In this document: piece by piece, positions 11,795 through 23,841 of the stretch
How positions within the stretch are numbered: the first letter of the stretch is position 1
Layout: each line of letters begins with the position of its first letter
Origin: Carposina sasakii
Lineage: Eukaryota > Arthropoda > Insecta > Lepidoptera > Carposinidae
Length of the DNA: 64,000 nucleotides
Assembly: GCA_014607495.2 (NCBI GenBank)
Contig: CP053171.1
Location: 620,001 to 684,000, forward strand
Direction: 5' to 3'
Notes under the pieces: generated by a model
Database searches by the model: none
Told to the model about the DNA's origin: nothing
What the model saw: only the letters and a program-made list of their open reading frames with translations
Made by a program: the position numbers and the translations under genes

Positions 11795-12717
11795 CTTCCG
11801 GTCGAAATATTTTTAATCCAAGTCATGAGCTTATACCACAGAATGTATTTTATACAGGGTACCCAGGTAAACTATACCAGCGAAAGCCTGTAGCTAGGGG
11901 ACACCAATACCCATCGATTGGACCCCCATGTATGTTCAGCGAAATATTCAGAGATATGATTTTTTTTTTGTTTTATTTTCCGTTTTTTTTTTATGTTATG
12001 GTTAGGTAGGAATCATTTGATTTAGGTAAGTATTTTTGAAGGTAAAAAGCGGTCCCCCGACGCGACAAAATTTAATAAAAAATTTCATACGTACGGTCAA
12101 CAGCAGGCCAAGATAACCATTTGCAGTTCAAAATTAGCGGTTATGCCTTCGACATAAAGGTGGCACAAAATCCCGAGTAGATAGTCTGACATGATTTAGT
12201 TGGTACTTACGTAGTGTTAAAAGTTATTTTTTGCTTTTTATAGGGTTTAGCATTTTAAACCTTTTGTCATAATGATTGCGTACTTTTTTTGGGTCGGGGT
12301 TTTTTTTAAATTTTTATATTTTTGGTGGTTTTGGTCGTAACTTTTTGTGAGTGATGTTTCCTTGTATTTTTTTATGTCAGTATTGTAGTTAGGATGTGTA
12401 TTTATTTAGAAAAATACAAAACACCCACATTCTAACTAACAACGGCTCGAAATCATCACAAGGTTAAATTAGTGTTCGCGAGATTCTGGCACTTGATTTC
12501 AATTTGAAAAAAAAAAACTTACACCTAACTGAATAACTTCTATATACCTATACATCCTAATATCATGTTGTTATAATTTGTCACTTAACCATTCCGAATG
12601 AGGGTTATCGTCGGACAGGTAGCCGATCATAAATGAAATGCTAAAATACCTAGTTATTTAGATCTAAAAGATCACAAAGAAAGAATATAGAGCCGACCAC
12701 ATCACATAAAATAATAG
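11795..12717. other. No gene seen
   Basis: AT-rich, with long T-runs at about 11960-11990 and 12300. Nothing coding. Confidence 0.5.
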
Positions 12718-12860
12718 TATGATGATGATGATCTCCGACCGTATTTCGGCCAAGGCGACTAATCTTTACGGAGATTGGCCAGGTATGCAGGAGATATTAT
12801 AGTGCACAAGTGAGTGCGCAAGCACAGATGCACTCTCTATTCCGTTACTCTCATGATATA
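12718..12860 (+). repeat. Repeat family G (ctccgaccgtatttcggcc), copy 1
   Basis: atgatgatctccgaccgtat...gcacagatgcactctctatt. Copy 2 is at 22467-22640, 85-90% alike by eye. Confidence 0.75.
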
Positions 12861-13479
12861 TTATAATAGTATAAGGGTAGATGAAATGACATGAAAAATA
12901 ATTATGATGATACTCCCTAGATTAAATTAGACATATAACATTCAGCTAATTGAATACCTACTTTCCATAGCGGTGACTTTATAATACTTTTCGTGGTATT
13001 GGGATGTGCGGCCGCCATATGACGACACCGCTATCCTAGTAAACTTCATAACATATGCTTTATGGCGGTTCTAATAACACCCTCGTGAATAAAGAAAATG
13101 CCTTTCATAGTATGAAAATGCCTCAAATTAATAAATTATTATTAATATAAAATCAGAACCCGCCATCAAAGCCTGCCATGACCTCTACCTAGCCAAAGGT
13201 GTACCTCATATGCGGGACCCGAGGATCCCTCATAAAGCCGGAGCCGGCAGTTGGTCCACACGTAAATACGGGCTATTTTATTTAATGCAAGTTCTTAGGC
13301 TGTACCGTGAACGAGGGACTGGCGGGAGATGCTATTAGTGAAGTATGTTTCATAGAATATGTTAAACTATAATTTAATTCTCTCTCTTCTAATCATTTCC
13401 TCTCTTTTCCTCGCCGGGGACACTGGCCACGTTTTTTTTCCCCCGCCCTGCATCTGCCAGTTGTCCAACCACCGCGGGG
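12861..13479. other. No gene seen
   Basis: AT-rich DNA leading into the inverted repeat that hosts Transib. Confidence 0.5.
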
Positions 13480-13540
13480 GTATTGGGGTATATGTATATT
13501 CTCCATGGGCGTTTCGGTCCGCTCGTGTTTCGGTCCGCAG
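13480..13540 (+). repeat. Left arm of an older inverted repeat hosting Transib
   Basis: Contains GCGTTTCGGTCCGC twice in spirit: GTTTCGGTCCGC at about 13510 and 13528. The reverse complement, with the same spacing, lies at 17515-17547, with further weak similarity outward (accgcggggg). Transib inserted at the inner edge of this arm. Confidence 0.6.
13536..13540. repeat. Transib target-site duplication, left
   Basis: CGCAG immediately before CACAGTG; repeated at 17141-17145. Confidence 0.9.
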
Positions 13541-16500
13541 CACAGTGGTTCCAATGTATGGGAGGTGCTGGACATTCGCATCCAAAAAATAAAATTGGTG
13601 AATCTTGAGAAACGAATTATGCCATCTTGTTTGGTAGATCAATGTCTTCAAAAGTTATTATTTTAAGTTTTTTTGTAACTGTTATATTTGAGGAGATAAT
13701 TGAGAAATAGTGTTTTCTTACTATGGAAATGGTCAAACTTACTTACATATCTCTTGATTCCGGCCTCGTTTCAAGTTGCGGTCTTCGGTATTGTGTTTAT
13801 ATTTGAGAGAACTACAATTAATGCTAACACACATAGTGCGCCAAACGTGCACTTTCTGCGGTACATAGAAATGTTTGATTTTATATTATAATATACTACA
13901 TTAATGACAAGGATCTTACAATTTTCTGTTAAAATCATAGAGGAATAAGGGCCCCTCTAAATATGCGTATCGATAAATGATGTTGCAGAAATAAAAAAAT
14001 AATAATTAAATTAATTAATTTGCAAACGAGGGCAACGATCGATCCACAGACGGTCTTAGACTTTTAAATAATTAATTAATGAAATTATTGCATTATCATT
14101 AAGACAGTAGTCATTAGCATTTCTATCAATTACAGATGTCATTCTTAGAGTAATTTTTAGCATTTTCAACAATTATTTGATGCAGGTGATTATTAATTGA
14201 AATCATTAGTATAAAAAAACATTACAAGAATAACAATTGTACGCAGTACGCAGTAATGAGGGTAGTGTAGTATAAATTGGTTGGTAATCCTTTATTTTAC
14301 ATCAGTTTTGATTTCTATTTCGTTCTAATAAATATGTCTTTCCGTGGATTTGTTACAAATCTTGACCTTTATTGCGCTTTACGCAAACACAATGATCTAC
14401 GTGACTTTGATCATCTATTCGGTGTCCTTAAAACGAATTGCAACGTTTCTCTTTGTGAAGGTGCCGAAGAAGACTTAAAGAACTGGTGTCGTCGATTTTG
14501 CTACCGGATCTATCCTAAATGGTCTCAAGCTGGAAGAAGCGAAGGAAAGTTTCTAAATAAACACTCAGAGTGGTTGCAGTCTGAAGTCCAGTGGCCGGAT
14601 TCCCTAAAGGAAAATAATTTGCCTTTACAAGTATTACCTACGAACGCAATAGAAGAAGAAACTACTGAGCAGACGAATTTACCTTCTAAATCCGATGCCT
14701 CTACGTGTACTCATGTCTCTCCTCGTAAGCCCTTTGAAGATTTAAGTCCTCGTCAAAAGAAAAGACGCACTGAAGTACTTAGGGCATCTAGCAGCACTGA
14801 CGAGATTATGTTTCTGCACAAAGCAGTCTTAGGGCTGCAGGGGAAAATGATGTAGCTGATATTATGAAGTTTTTAATGGAAAATCCTACAGAAGCTTCTA
14901 AGATCAAAGATTTCATTGGCGGACGGAGTACCACAGATTCAGATAAATGTATATCTCCACTAAAGGCCCTAGCTTTGTTTGTGTCGATGAACCTTTCAAA
15001 ATGGCGTTATATGACTTTACGGGATTTTCATGCTAAAGAAGGAGTAGCTCAATATCCCAGTTATTACATGCTTCTGAAAGAAAAAAAGAAATGTTACCCA
15101 AAACAAGAAGACGTTACAATTACTGAACACTCTGCTAAAATCAAATTGCAAGCGTTGCTAGACCTTACTACGACAAGACTTCTACAAACCCAAAACCTCT
15201 CTACCACTGAGGAGGGAAAAACCTGGTGCTCGTGAGCAAATGGGGCTTTGACGGTGCTTCGGATCAAAGTGTTTACCACCAGAAAACAAGTGAAACTGAG
15301 GAACGAATTTTCGCCAGTGTATTTGTTGCAAGTCTTGTACCAATCCGGCTCACATCCGAAACTGGCCAAATAATTTGGGGAAAATGAGCGGCCCTCGTCA
15401 ACATCTCTTTGTCGACCAATCCTAATCAAGTTCATCAAAAAGAAACAAAAGAAAATGTTCAAATGGAGATGTCTGAATTCGAAGAAGAGATTAAGCTTCT
15501 GCAACCTACTAAGAGCGATGACGTAAGTGTAAAGCACCAGTTGCATTTGACGATGATAGATGGTAAGATTCACTCATACATATCAGGCACAGCAGCATCA
15601 GTGTGCGACATTTGCAAAGCGCGTCCAAATGAGATGAACGACATTAGTAAAGTAAGAAGCAAGCCAGTGCACGAAGACATGTTTAAATACGGACTTAGCT
15701 CGCTCCATGCATGGATCCGGACCATGGAGTGTTGTCTTCACATCGCATACAGATTAGACATAAAATCATGGCAAGCTAGAGGTGATGAAGCAAAGAAGAA
15801 TCTTGCTGAAAGAAAATCAGCAATTCAAGAAAACTTCAAAAAAAGAAACTGGAATGCGTCTTGATGTTGTCAAGCAAGGGAGTGGAACCACCAACACCGG
15901 TAATTGTGCTAGAAGGTTTTTTGAAAACCCAGAAAAATCTGCTGAATTAACCGGATTAGATGCGAGACTTTTAAGAAGGCTAGCTGTCATTTTACAGTGT
16001 ATATCTTCAGGAGAGAAACTCGACATTGACAAATTTCGTATGTTCTGTAATGACACTACTTTGCTCTACGTGGAATTATATCCATGGTTTTATATGCCGT
16101 CTAGTCTCCACAAATTGCTGGTCCATGGGCCAGATGTCATTGAGAACTTTTCAATGATGCCTATCGGCTTTTTGTCCGAAGAAGCCTCGGAGGCACGAAA
16201 TAAAGAATTTAGAAAGTACCGCGAAGGACATTCAAGAAAACATAGCAGTGTCTCGTGTAAATGAAGATGTACTACACAATCTTTTATTATCTTCTGATCC
16301 GGTTCTTACAAGTATTCGCCCAATGTATAACAAATTATTAAAAAATCTTGTTTCTCAGAATTTTATGACCTGATTATATCCGAGACAGGTAAATTTAATT
16401 TTGTCGATATAAACGAGTTAATCGAAATAGACTCCGCATCAGAATTGATCGATGATGATTGTGAAGACGATTCATAAATAAATTAAAATTTTAATTAAAA

Positions 16501-17140
16501 TAAATATAAATAAATAAATTTTTTATTACAGTTTAATAAAAAGATCTCATTCGTGTAACTAGGGTCTTTCTCTCTGTGTTTATAGACATTTTTAGTTAAA
16601 TTTATCTGTACTATTTTATAGATTTATAATGCATGTTGTGCTTTTCGTATTTTTTGAATTTTATTAAATAAATACTACCACTAACAATTTTAGTGTAATT
16701 TAGTTCTCAAACCATTTGACCTACATTTTGGACATGTCAAAAAATCAATTACAAGATCACTTTCATTGTAGTGTTCAGTATGGAACTTTTTCGTAAATAA
16801 AAATAGACATCTCTATGTACCGCAGAAAGTGCACGTTTGGCGCACTATGTGTGTTAGCATTAATTGTAGTTCTCTCAAATATAAACACAATACCGAAGAC
16901 CGCAACTTGAAACGAGGCCGGAATCAAGAGATATGTAAGTAAGTTTGACCACTTCCATAGTAAGAAGATACTATTTCTCAATTATCTCCTCAAATATAAC
17001 AGTTACAAAAAAACTTTAAATAATAACTTTCAAAGACATTGATCTACCAAACAAGATGGCATAATTAGTTTCTCAAGATTCACCAATTTTATTTTTTGGA
17101 TGCGAATGTCCAGCACCTCCCATACATTGGAACCACTGTG
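13541..17140 (+). mobile_element. Transib DNA transposon with RSS-like ends
   Basis: A 3600-bp element with terminal inverted repeats of about 330 bp (13541-13873 and 16808-17140), nearly identical. Each end begins CACAGTG, the same as the consensus heptamer of V(D)J recombination signals, as known for Transib. It is flanked by the 5-bp, GC-rich duplication CGCAG at 13536-13540 and 17141-17145, the expected Transib target-duplication size. The interior carries a decayed transposase in the + direction. An A-rich block (ccaaaaaat, 13582) lies 34 bp inside the left heptamer, not at a canonical 12 or 23 bp. Confidence 0.92.
14334..16370 (+). pseudogene. Transib transposase, RAG1-core related, six frameshifts
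   Basis: It starts MSFRGFVTNLDLYCALRKHN at 14334. Six one-base shifts (about 14842, 15222, 15387, 15440, 15845, 16220) separate the pieces. Landmarks in order: KWRYMTLRDFHA; KWGFDGASDQSVYHQK with the first catalytic Asp; PSSTSLCRPI; a C-x2-C segment (VCDICKARPNEMND); YPWFYMPSSLHKLLVHG; and LPIGFLSEEASEARNKE-like sequence (here MMPIGFL), which holds the catalytic Glu in this family. It ends at NLVSQNFMT-stop. Transib transposases are the relatives of the RAG1 catalytic core. The protein cannot be made as it stands. Family recognition is by motif memory. Confidence 0.85.
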
Positions 17141-17145
17141 CGCAG
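17141..17145. repeat. Transib target-site duplication, right
   Basis: CGCAG immediately after CACTGTG; repeated at 13536-13540. Confidence 0.9.
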
Positions 17146-17511
17146 ACCGAAACGCCTAAAAATGCCTTCTGAATGGGTCTGTTCGTCAGTAAGGATGTCT
17201 ATTGACGCGTTATCCACCCACACACACAAACCATATTAAGCTCGGCACCTACTAGAAAATACGCACACATGCGCAACGCGCCGCCATTACGGTGCTTAAA
17301 TCTGTGCAGTGACAGCGTTTCGTCCGTTTTTCCTTATACGTTTATGGTTAAGGGTGTATTTGTAATGAATAAACTCATATAATTGGTGAACGAAAGTTTA
17401 AAAAAAGTAAATTTTATGTATTCGACTGTACATGACAAAAAAATTGGACCGAGTCAACCCAGTCAAGAAGAACTCTTCGGCGATTCGGTCCACTTTCCAT
17501 TTGTGGACCGG

Positions 17512-17575
17512 TCCGCGGACCGAAACACGAGCGGACCGAAACGCCCCAGCACCCCACCGCGGTACTGTCCTCGCG
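17512..17575 (-). repeat. Right arm of the older inverted repeat
   Basis: GCGGACCGAAACACGAGCGG followed by ACCGAAACGCC, the inverted copy of 13507-13540. The local palindrome GGTCCGCGGACC lies at its inner edge. With Transib removed, the arms are about 370 bp apart. Confidence 0.6.
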
Positions 17576-18037
17576 ACTCGGCAAGTGAATTTTCGTGTGT
17601 GACAAACTGACCTACCCAATCAGAGTGTCCTTACCCTAAAAGTAGACTATAGTGAACTGTGAACCTAAACCCTACGATAATTTCCGCGCGGAAAAAGAAA
17701 GAAGAGAAAACACACAGGTAACTCTTTGACCTACTCCTAAAATTTTCTCTTTGACGCGACGCGATCCACCTAAATCCCTAAACACAATATAGGTCCTGTG
17801 AACTAAAGATTTTAAAAGCAGTGCTTTGCAGTCCCTTTTTTACACGCGAACTAAACTTAGCTATACTCTAGGAGGGTTTACGTTAGGTAGGTAGCTTGCT
17901 GTAAAACAAACGCCAAATACTTGGATATTGTCAATTTCGAAAGAATCCATATTGTGCCGATCTCATAAATAATGGAAGCAGGAAGGTAATAATGATACAG
18001 ATACTTATTTCAAATTTGGTGAGTTAAAATCGGTTGG
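17576..18037. other. No gene seen
   Basis: Contains a stretch at 17885-18000 (ctgtaaaacaaacgccaaat...) related to 29780-29880; probably a shared retroelement tail. Confidence 0.45.
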
Positions 18038-18137
18038 ATGCAGGCTGCTTCCGACCGGTCGGTATGGAGGTTGTTGGGGGAGACCTATGTCTAGCAGTGG
18101 ACTTCCCAGGGCTGAAATGATGATGATGATGATGAGT
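18038..18137 (+). repeat. Repeat family H (gtcggtatggaggttgttgg), copy 1
   Basis: ggatgcaggctgcttccgac...gacttcccagggctgaaatg then (atg)n. Copy 2 is at 30674-30777. Confidence 0.72.
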
Positions 18138-18440
18138 TCAAATCTCACTCGGGTGATTTTTTTTTCATTTTCTTAATAATATTTATAACAGATTTATTTT
18201 GTTTAGTTATAATCTTTTATTCCTCTATGGTTATAATAGACGTACGCGCGACTTGCTGTTCTTTGGATCATGTATTTATTTATTGTATAAAATCTTGAAT
18301 TTGAGGCCTTATCTTGCCCTATTTAATGAAATACACTAATATTTGGCTAGCAAAAAAACAAACAAAAAATAAAAAGATTGCGTATTTTCTCCAGTGATTT
18401 AGTGCTTTCGCTTTAAAATCATGGCCGGCTGAAGTCACCA

Positions 18441-18477
18441 TATCAGTATTTCCCTGGCTGTCCTTTTATACCCTGTA
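18441..18477. mobile_element. MITE family C, end fragment
   Basis: atcagtatttccctggctgt followed by accctgta, the right end only; it abuts MITE B copy 1. Confidence 0.6.
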
Positions 18478-18497
18478 TATATACATACTGTATGTAT

Positions 18498-18877
18498 ACA
18501 GGATGATTTTTAGTCGTCAACGTTCCCGAAAACTATGGCATCTCCTCATCATCACGATCATTTTTCTCCATGGAAGCATACCTGGGAAGTGTCTGGTTTC
18601 CAAGATATTAGGGTCCAAAGTTGAGTAAATAGACTGCGTTTTTCTGCATAAATGCACATTGACGCGCGTAGCAAGATTTTTTGACGATAAATAATTAATA
18701 TCTGTCTATAAAAAAACTAACATAAACACTAGACACTATAAATTTCGCACGATGAAGGAATTTAAAATTAAAAAAAAAATAAAAAATTTCCAGCATTTTT
18801 TTTGGCATAAACTTACTTTATTTCATGTATAGAATACGTACCCTTCGTTAAAGGTGGCCACAAAAAAACACCCTGTA
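18498..18877 (+). mobile_element. MITE family B, copy 1
   Basis: About 380 bp from acaggatgatttttagtcg to caaaaaaacaccctgta. Short TIRs, TA at both edges. Contains the landmark gtcaacgttcccgaaaacta. No ORF of note. Confidence 0.85.
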
Positions 18878-20850
18878 TATATACATATAGCATTTCCACT
18901 TAGTTTTACCTTCATGATACCAACACTAGATTTATGGTACCTTCTTGAGTGTTGGTTGTTTATGGCCGCGTAACGTAATGGGTTACGTTTGGGCTGTAAC
19001 TTGGAGATGTACGTTTCATACGTGAATTGCACCCGTATTCCTAGTCATCACTTATCCCTTGAGGGCACTTGATTGACAAATAGTAATGCTTTATGTTTGC
19101 TTATAAATTTCTATACAATCTTTATACATACAAACATATACACAGGGCTGCGGTCCAAAATTGGGGTAGCCAGAACTGCAAGATCACGATGGACATCCTA
19201 TAGCTACGTTTAGCACAGCGTGGCTAGGTGTAAAAGATAGATCACTTGCTAGATCATCGTCTGAGATAACGCTCCTTGAGTTCTTTATTCGACTCGTTGT
19301 AACGTGCATGGATGGAGATAATGAATGAATGAATGAATATAGATAATAGGACAGTAGATGTATTATACCCAAAATTGAAATACCATTCAATTAGAAACAA
19401 TTCCGAAGATAGGTGGCGCCATGTGACGTTATTAATCAGAGTAATTAAATTGAATCACCGCGACGGCAGCTGTCGGTTTTCAACTGCGCTACTACGAGAT
19501 CTCGCTGATATGTCGATAGATAAAAGAGCAGGGAAGGCTGATTACGTATCTTGCAAAATCAAAGCAGAAGCAATGCGAAAGCGAAAATTGTACAATGTTC
19601 GCGTTGAAATGTCAAAATTCCTTTGAAATTCATTTTACGTAATACGAATTTGACAAGCAATCAGAGAATTTTGTACAATTTTAGCTGTCTTATTTGCTTT
19701 TGCTAGTTAGGTAATGAGGGGCGGGAATTAAGACTAACCGTGTTATTACAAAAGAATTTAAACATGTTTTAAGCTAAGCATTCCCTAAATTTGGCAGATA
19801 TGCCATACATTTTGCTGTCAAATGTCATATTTAAATCAAGTCTAACTTTAGGCGCTATTTGGGATAAAAACATTTTCCCGGGATAAAAAGTAGCCTATAT
19901 TCCTAACTGCATCGAAATCGGTTCAGCCGTATCTGAGATTAGCGTTCACAAATGCACAGACAAACAGACAAAAATTCCAAAAATCATTATTTTGGGTACT
20001 ATTGCGTTGATAAAGGTCTCATACAATATTTTTGTCCTAAATCTTCCATGTACACAGCGACAGCGTTCCGTAACATTTTTATTATATATCTAGATGCAGT
20101 GTTGATGCTAGTCTACGCACTAGAATACATCAGCTGCATCTCTTCCGTGCATGTCGTAACAGTCGACTAAGGAATTTAGGGGCGTTCTGTTAGGTGATGA
20201 GCAACTTATTACCGATCTTAAACAACTGACCCCGCTTTGCTAAAAGTGGCTATAGGACCTCCTCCGCGATTTTGCATTTCCGGCTACGCCATTCTTGGGA
20301 ACACGTGCCGATACGACATGCACAATGCATGCATAATGTTGAGAATAGGTACAATACCAGCGGTTGCCCGTCCCTTCGTCCGCGTGGACTACATAATGTA
20401 GCCTATATCACTCTCCATGCTTCCAACTATATGCAATGCTTAAGAAGATTAGTCGAGTAAATAAAGCGAGGAGAGGAAACAAACAAATAACCAAAGAAAC
20501 AAACTCGCGTTATAAATATTACTTGACATGCAAGCTTGACAAGCTTTTTCGTTCGACTTGGCGGCAAATAAATACATTTTAAAAGTAATTAGTTAGTTTC
20601 CGATTACAGTACAAAAATTAATCTAACTGTTATGCCAGCGATTATCATAAAATCGAGTAATAGACTACAAAAGTAAAACAACAATGAAGCAAAACAATAG
20701 AACCGGCACAAAGGTAGGAGCTCGGAGTGAAACCACATTGCGGGACGCATGTATTGTCGTCTGTTTTAGCGCATATTGCAATGTGCATGTGTCATTCGGA
20801 GGGAATATTTGCTCTGTTGTATAGTTATTAAATATTTTAAATTATATTTT
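18878..20850. other. No gene seen
   Basis: Repeat fragments only: 19737-19805; 19840-19965 (the cggttcagccg...acagacaaaa type, also at 43140-43280 and 47460-47600); and the CAGCTGCATCTC arm at 20115-20230. Confidence 0.5.
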
Positions 20851-21060
20851 GACGAGCGATTGGTGTAGTTGGTGGATTGGGGTAGTCCTGGGTTCGAATC
20901 CCGGTAGGTGCAGATGCAGACAATGATAATATGGTGAGTATTGATGTTTTCTATACTTATCTATATGTATATATTATGTATTATCCCAGTGTGGGAGTAG
21001 CTTAATGTGTTTGTAAAGTATGTGCGTGTGTGTGTGAATATAGATTTATTTATATCTAAT
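20851..21060 (+). repeat. tRNA-derived SINE
   Basis: Box A-like tggtgtagttgg (20861) and box B ggttcgaatcc (20891-20901), then ccggtaggtgc. The tRNA-like part is too short for a working tRNA. A TG-rich body follows. Confidence 0.65.
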
Positions 21061-21061
21061 A

Positions 21062-21315
21062 CTAACGGTAACACTGCCATGCCATGTCTACCCATGGGTA
21101 TCATAAGAGGCGATTTAGGGTTTCTGGGAGCCCACCTCCCAGAAAGGAATTTTAATTTTTAGCAGCGCGTTCCGTGTTGACAACGTATGAGTACGAAAAT
21201 CACACTGCAGTCACCATTAGCCTGCGTGGTCACTTTGGCTGAAAACCCCCGTAGCCATGTGGCGTGCCCTAGCGCTGGTCTACGTTCAGCATTGAACTGC
21301 AATAGGCTGATGATG
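21062..21315 (-). repeat. Repeat family F copy, inverted
   Basis: Minus-strand similarity: aataggctgatgatgacg at the right end, gccatgtggcgtgccctag, and ctcccagaaaggaatt. Confidence 0.62.
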
Positions 21316-21807
21316 ACGAAAGTTGCGGGCAACAGCTAGTATTACATAATTTTGCCAAATATCGATATATAGTATGAACGAATTTTAATATTTATCCCAT
21401 AATCGAGATATAAAATAAGATTTCAGAAGTAATCCCGTAGTATCCTTTTGAGATAGCAGATAACTTCGACAAAGATGGAATGGTTTCCGCATCGTTAACA
21501 ATAACACTTTCTACTTTAGCACGGAACAGTAAAGTTCCTTTTGGCATGCAGTTAATTATTTAGACGAGTGTTGCCCACTCTTACGATTGCTTCTAATAAG
21601 GGAGTCTTTAAATGAAAATATGTAAATTAGTTGTAGCTATATTTAGAATAGAAAACCGAGTAGTGAGCTCTGATAGAAGTTAATTACAGGGACATAGGTA
21701 TGGCTTTTTTATTATTTCCGTATCCTTTGTACCAATGCATTTATTCAATATCTGTAATTGAAAGAAGAGTTATTATTTGAGCTGTCTTTACAATATGGAT
21801 ATCATAT

Positions 21808-22284
21808 ACAGGGTGTTTGTGACAGCCAGGCAAATATTGATATGGTGACATCAGACCATGATTCTGAGATGAAAACCAATGAAAATTTTCTCCAATTTTT
21901 TTTCATTCTTTTTCATTTTTTTGGGAAAAAAGCGTGGTTCATTTAAGTAGGCCTTAGATAATTACATAAAAACTAAATTTTAACCTATGGATGATTTTCA
22001 AAAAAAAAAAATTGCTCTCAAAAAAGTTCAGCTAACTGATCAACCCCAAAATAGAGTCACAAGTGATCCAAAAAACAGCAATGTATCACAAAATAACCAA
22101 TAAGCCCATTTAACTAGTCACAGGATCGCCCGATACAATTTTGAATTTTGGCGCGGAAAGCAAACATTGCGTATAATCAAATCAAAAATTAATTTCCTGC
22201 GAGTAATATCACTATCATATAACTCAAAACAATAGTACTTGTTCAGTACCTCAGTATTTGCCTGGCTGTCACACACACCCTGTA
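21808..22284. mobile_element. MITE family C, copy 1
   Basis: 477 bp; TIRs of about 35 bp beginning ACAGGGTGTTTGTGACAGCC and inverted ...GGCTGTCACACACACCCTGT; TA on both sides. Confidence 0.87.
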
Positions 22285-22466
22285 TATTTGTATGTGTCCC
22301 TCTGTAACTGCAAAACTTTGTTCAATTTTAATAATCTGTAAGAATAGTTAATTTTCCTGTGCTAATGCGGGAACTATAAGCTGCATATCCTTCCGTGCAC
22401 GTCGTAGGAGCGCCAGGCTATCCTATTTCAGGAACGCAGCCAATATAATGATGTATAAGTACATAA

Positions 22467-22640
22467 TGATGATGATGATGATCTCCGACCGTATTTCGGC
22501 CAAGGCGACCAATCTCTACGGAGATTGATCAGGTACGCAGATATTATAGTGCACAAGTGCGTGCGCAAACACAGATGCACTCTCTATTCCACGGTACGAC
22601 CGGAGAGAGATCAGGCGCAGGACCAACGGTTAAACGTGCT
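22467..22640 (+). repeat. Repeat family G, copy 2
   Basis: gatgatgatgatctccgacc...gcacagatgcactctctattcc, then ggtacgaccggagagagatc. Confidence 0.75.
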
Positions 22641-23482
22641 TTCTGAGGCACGAGCTAAGTGACAATGTTTAACTTTGCAACATTAAAATCTTTACATATA
22701 AATAAATGCATTGGTACAGGCCCGTGATGAGTATATAATGTAGGTAAATAATCACGGTTGACATAGAAATCTTTTTTCCATTGTCAGTCCCCCGGGTTAC
22801 CTAAAGTTTATTTCCAAGACGCATATTTATAATACGAGCCTGCATATCATAATTAAGATTTAGATAGATATATCTTTCAGAATGATCAAAGACATAAGAA
22901 GCAACATTCCTATGTACGTTTATTAATTACTTCGAAGTGTAAGCTTTTTTAATAAAAATAAAATAACTCTCTTGTATATACAAGCACGCTTTTGTTTTTT
23001 CGAATACAATAAGCATAAAGATCGCAACAAAATAAATCACAGCTGAAGTAAATAAAGATAAAATCAGTTGCTACTTACCTATTTTAGGAATAATGGATAC
23101 CAATTTCAATTAGATAAATTTCCAACCTTAGAGAAAACGCTTTAAGATTCATGAGCGCCGAAAACAGGAAAAAACACTCAACTGTACGATTTTCCTTTTG
23201 GATATCTGACGCAATTTTTTGGGACCATACATAATATGTAGGTATAGGTAGATAAGTCATTCAAACATCTACAAAAATGTTATTTTTAGATGAATCACCG
23301 TATTCTTCCGCTCGGCTTCCATTCAAATATGGTTAGAATCGGCCCTTAGAAGAGTTTACCTTAGAATACGCGTACAAATTAACGTACAAGTTGTACCAAT
23401 TTAAGGCCTTATTTTGTGCAAATAAAGTATGTATTGAATTTAGCTTCAAAGTAATACCAGAGGTTCCACATCTTTCTTTATG
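22641..23482. other. No gene seen
   Basis: AT-rich DNA without repeats recognised within the window. Confidence 0.5.
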
Positions 23483-23497
23483 TATCTTAAATTATCT

Positions 23498-23841
23498 ATT
23501 GAATTGTATCAGGCGTCACTATTCGGAAGTTCAAATCTCTATTGAGGGACCGCCCACCACCGGGCCCTATACCCTCCGCTGACCCTCGGATCTGCCGACT
23601 CATGATCACGAACACAAGACACTACAGTCGCAACGAGAAGCCAGATCCAAGCACCTAGCATGCAACCATAAATACATAGCTGCTAATCCGAAAACCAATT
23701 AAAATTTTAATCGACATATGTTTCGCCAACACCCGTGGCATCATCAGGATTAGTTTTCCATGTTAGTTCTATCTACCGAACCAACTAACTAACAACTAAA
23801 ACCAATGTATTGCAAATCATTTTTATACCCTCAATCAAAAT
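23498..23841 (+). mobile_element. Mini-LINE: 5' end fused to 3' end, with 35-bp leader
   Basis: From 23536 the sequence follows the first 246 bp of the LINE 5' UTR down to CTATCTACCGAAC (23769-23781). That 13-mer also occurs in the LINE 3' UTR, and from here the sequence continues with the 3' tail (CAACTAACT). All coding sequence is gone. A 35-bp segment at 23498-23532 precedes it. The 14-mer tatcttaaattatc lies at 23483-23496 and 23842-23855 and may be the target duplication, which would include about 50 bp of extra 3' sequence. Confidence 0.78.

Noticed and set aside
13359..13592. Frames over 13359-13651 on both strands
   Set aside because: They straddle the Transib left end and its flank, so they cannot be one ancestral gene.
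19333..19626. 97-codon open frame
   Set aside because: No domain, no splice context, no repeated conservation; likely chance.
20851..20912. Functional tRNA gene
   Set aside because: Box A and B are present but the distance between them is too short and no anticodon arm forms; it fits a SINE head.
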